Positions 5,330 through 6,886 of a stretch of 6,886 nucleotides of DNA are shown piece after piece. A model generated the notes under the pieces. The model worked only from the letters and a program-made list of their open reading frames with translations. It did no database searches and was not told where the DNA came from. Each line of letters begins with the position of its first letter. The first letter of the stretch is position 1. Made by a program: the position numbers and the translations under genes. Source of the stretch: Burkholderiales bacterium (lineage in GTDB: Bacteria; Pseudomonadota; Gammaproteobacteria; Burkholderiales; Casimicrobiaceae); contig JAIRPA010000029.1 in the NCBI GenBank assembly GCA_031257235.1, positions 1 to 6,886 of the forward strand. Direction: 5' to 3'.

Positions 5330-5375
5330 ATCGCTTGAGATTCCCCCACATTTCGCTCAAGCGATTATTTTTTGT
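5330..5375 (+). terminator. Probable Rho-independent terminator of the glyA-ribE operon
   Basis: A perfect 10-bp stem pairs ATCGCTTGAG (5330-5339) with CTCAAGCGAT (5356-5365) around a 16-nt loop, followed by TATTTTTTGT. The T-run lies only on the plus-strand side, so it should end transcripts coming from ribE, although 226 bp after the stop codon. The large loop and the distance lower confidence. It could instead end an unannotated short RNA starting after 5293. Confidence 0.6.
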
Positions 5376-5459
5376 CGGCGGAAATGATATTTACATGAAT
5401 TGGTGGCGGGACGCCGGCATCAAGCGCCCCGAATCGAATGCAAACCGCCCAACCCGAAC

Positions 5460-5518
5460 CGCCCAAAAGTAGGGGTTCACTTTTGGGCATAGGGTGTAGG
5501 GGTTTACTTCTGGGCGAA
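5460..5518 (-). repeat. Palindromic repeat with alternative pairing; inverted partner of 1271-1295
   Basis: GCCCAAAAGT (5461-5470) pairs perfectly with ACTTTTGGGC (5479-5488). A second partner lies further on: CGCCCAAAAGTA (5460-5471) can pair with TACTTCTGGGCG (5505-5516) with one mismatch. The stretch 5494-5518 is the inverted copy of 1271-1295. The element lies just beyond the stop of the permease gene. No U-run follows on the minus strand, so I do not call it an intrinsic terminator, though it could protect the mRNA 3' end. Confidence 0.75.
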
Positions 5519-5523
5519 CGTTC

Positions 5524-6886
5524 TTACAACAACATCCCGCGCAACATATAAAAAAGCATCGCGGCAAGAATGGCGGACGCGGGAACGGTAATCACCCAGG
5601 CGGCGGCGATTCTAATCACCAAAGAGCGTTTGACCAGCTCGGTTTTATAGACGCTTTTGAGAGTTTTACGATCCACCTTGGTCAAAGGAACGGATTCTTC
5701 TTCCTTTTTTTGGCGCAATTTTAATTCGCGCAGGATTTCGCCCCGCTCTTTGAACGTGGCGTTTTCAAAGCGATCGACAAAGGCGTCTAATTCGGCGCGC
5801 GTGGTTTCAGGATATTGTCGGCAAATCTCTTCGAGCATCCGCGCGTAATTGGTCTTTAAATATTCGCGCAAAAAGCCGACCCCAAACACGCCCCCGACGG
5901 CAATATGCGTGGAGCTGACCGGCAAACCCAACTGGCTGGCGATGATCACCGTGATGGCGGCCGCCATGGCGACGGCGAACGCGCGCATGGGGTCTAATTC
6001 CGTAATCTCGGTGCCGACCGTGCGAATCAGACGGGGACCAAACAACGCCAAGCCGAATGCAATCCCGATGCCGCCCATCACCAAAACCCACAAAGGAACG
6101 TTCGCGCTTTTGGCAATTTCCGTGGTTTGATGCACGGTGTCGATAATCGCGGCCAGCGGTCCCACCGCGTTGGCGACATCGTTAGACCCGTGCGCGAAAC
6201 TCAATAACCCCGCCGCAAAAATTAAGGGCACGGTAAAAAGCCGGTTCACGCCGTGACGGGAGTTTTCAATCGCGAGGTTGCGGTCGGGATGATAGCGAAA
6301 CCTTGTCAGCACAAAAACCAACGCCGCCACCCCCGCGCCCACGCCCAACGCAGTCGGCAAACCGGTTTTATAAATATTCAAGCCTTTGAGTAAAAGGTAG
6401 GTGGTAAACACAAAACTCATCGTCGCGACAATCCAGGGAATAAAACGCCGCGCGGCGCCGGCTTTATCTTGTCGATAAGTAATTAAATGTTTTAATAAAT
6501 ACAAAAAACCGGCCGCGATGATGCCACCCATCACCGGTGAGACCACCCAACTCAAAACGATGTTTCCCAGCATTTCCCAATGCACGGCTTTAACGCCGGC
6601 GGCGGCCAGCCCCGCGCCCAACACCGCGCCCACGATCGAATGCGTGGTGGAGACCGGCGCGCCCCCGGAGGTGGCAATATTCAGCCAGAGCGCCGCGGCA
6701 AAAAGCGCGGCGAGCATGAGCCAGACAAACGTTTGCGCGTCGGCAATTTTTTTGGGATCGATGATGCCGCCGCGAATCGTGCCGACGACTTCAGACCCCG
6801 CAATCAACGCGCCGGCAACTTCGCACACGGCGGCAATCAGTAACGCCATCCATAACGGTAAGGCTTTTGCGCCGACGGCAGGCCCG
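5524..6886 (-). CDS. pit: PiT-family inorganic phosphate permease (N-terminus beyond the window)
   Basis: This inner-membrane symporter takes up phosphate or metal-phosphate with a cation. It has the duplicated PiT architecture. The first repeat shows AVGAKALPLW at the window edge, then MALLIAAVCEVAGALIAGSE, TIRGGIIDP and the signature GGAPVSTTHSIVGAVLGAG. The second shows FAHGSNDVANAVGPLA and LPVSSTHIAVGGVFGVG. Many hydrophobic segments are visible. A charged stretch of about 70 residues (LKTNYARMLEE through KSVYKTELVKRS) lies before the last membrane helix and is presumably cytoplasmic. The frame stays open to the edge: twelve codons upstream of the ATG at 6849 read GPAVGAKALPLW, a conserved PiT segment. 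The real start, with the first GANDVANA-type motif, therefore lies outside, and the ATG at 6849 is internal. About 453 residues are visible. It converges on ribE; no PhoU-like partner is in view. Confidence 0.95.
   Translation of the reverse strand, partial: GPAVGAKALPLWMALLIAAVCEVAGALIAGSEVVGTIRGGIIDPKKIADAQTFVWLMLAALFAAALWLNIATSGGAPVSTTHSIVGAVLGAGLAAAGVKAVHWEMLGNIVLSWVVSPVMGGIIAAGFLYLLKHLITYRQDKAGAARRFIPWIVATMSFVFTTYLLLKGLNIYKTGLPTALGVGAGVAALVFVLTRFRYHPDRNLAIENSRHGVNRLFTVPLIFAAGLLSFAHGSNDVANAVGPLAAIIDTVHQTTEIAKSANVPLWVLVMGGIGIAFGLALFGPRLIRTVGTEITELDPMRAFAVAMAAAITVIIASQLGLPVSSTHIAVGGVFGVGFLREYLKTNYARMLEEICRQYPETTRAELDAFVDRFENATFKERGEILRELKLRQKKEEESVPLTKVDRKTLKSVYKTELVKRSLVIRIAAAWVITVPASAILAAMLFYMLRGMLL

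Larger units (their letters stand above)
5104..5523. other. Repeat-rich spacer between convergent operons
   Basis: No credible gene lies in these 420 bp. It contains a 54-bp-period direct repeat (5145-5230), a small A/T palindrome (AAATCG at 5225-5230, CGATTT at 5234-5239), a terminator-like hairpin (5330-5375) and a set of alternative palindromes (5460-5518). CAAAAAAATTT occurs at 5136-5146 and again at 5251-5261, extending the impression of decayed repeat units. Short frames across it are frames of the repeats, shown by the peptide IWAERT appearing twice. Confidence 0.6.

Noticed and set aside
5067..5472. Open frames of 67 and 97 codons in the ribE-permease spacer
   Set aside because: They cover the direct repeats and the terminator hairpin, have duplicated peptides (IWAERT) and show no ribosome binding site or family signal.
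5461..5488. Intrinsic terminator of the permease gene
   Set aside because: The hairpin is strong, but no U-run follows it on the minus strand.
6847..6849. ATG as the permease start
   Set aside because: The upstream codons read GPAVGAKALPLW in frame, a conserved PiT segment, and the family's first signature would be missing.

Overview
The window looks like chromosomal DNA from a beta- or gammaproteobacterium. Three things point there: a type IVa major pilin with an excellent sigma-54 promoter, the gene order glyA-nrdR-ribD-ribE on one strand, and a PiT-family phosphate permease. All complete genes read as intact housekeeping or surface genes. I see no prophage, insertion sequence, CRISPR array, tRNA or rRNA. 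The species cannot be named from the sequence alone.

Layout. Positions 1-71 probably hold the 5' end of an unidentified minus-strand gene. Positions 72-394 carry a 7-bp tandem array, a palindromic repeat and the pilin terminator. The pilin gene lies at 395-943 (minus), with an RpoN promoter at 1026-1041 and a consensus IHF site at 1069-1081. From about 1150 to 1600 there is a non-coding mosaic of roughly eleven consecutive hairpins that share modules with the 115-297 region. glyA (1640-2887), nrdR (2894-3358), ribD (3355-4470) and ribE (4477-5103) form a tight plus-strand operon, with gaps of 6, -4 and 6 bp. Positions 5104-5523 are a second repeat-rich spacer containing a 54-bp-period direct repeat, an intrinsic-terminator-like hairpin and palindromes related to those upstream of glyA. 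A PiT permease on the minus strand runs from 5524 off the right edge and is convergent with the operon.

How the genes work together. GlyA supplies glycine and one-carbon units. NrdR adjusts ribonucleotide reductase expression. RibD and RibE catalyse the early pyrimidine-branch steps and the final step of riboflavin synthesis. The other riboflavin genes (ribA, ribB, ribH) do not follow and must be elsewhere. The pilin and the permease are separate transcription units.

The least ordinary part is the repeat material. Related palindromic modules, built from an A-tract stem carrying GTA/TAC, occur on both sides of the operon and of the pilin gene. One 25-bp module is present in inverted orientation on either side of the glyA-ribE block. 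I found no evidence of an undescribed enzymatic or defence system; the repeat family is the best candidate for follow-up.
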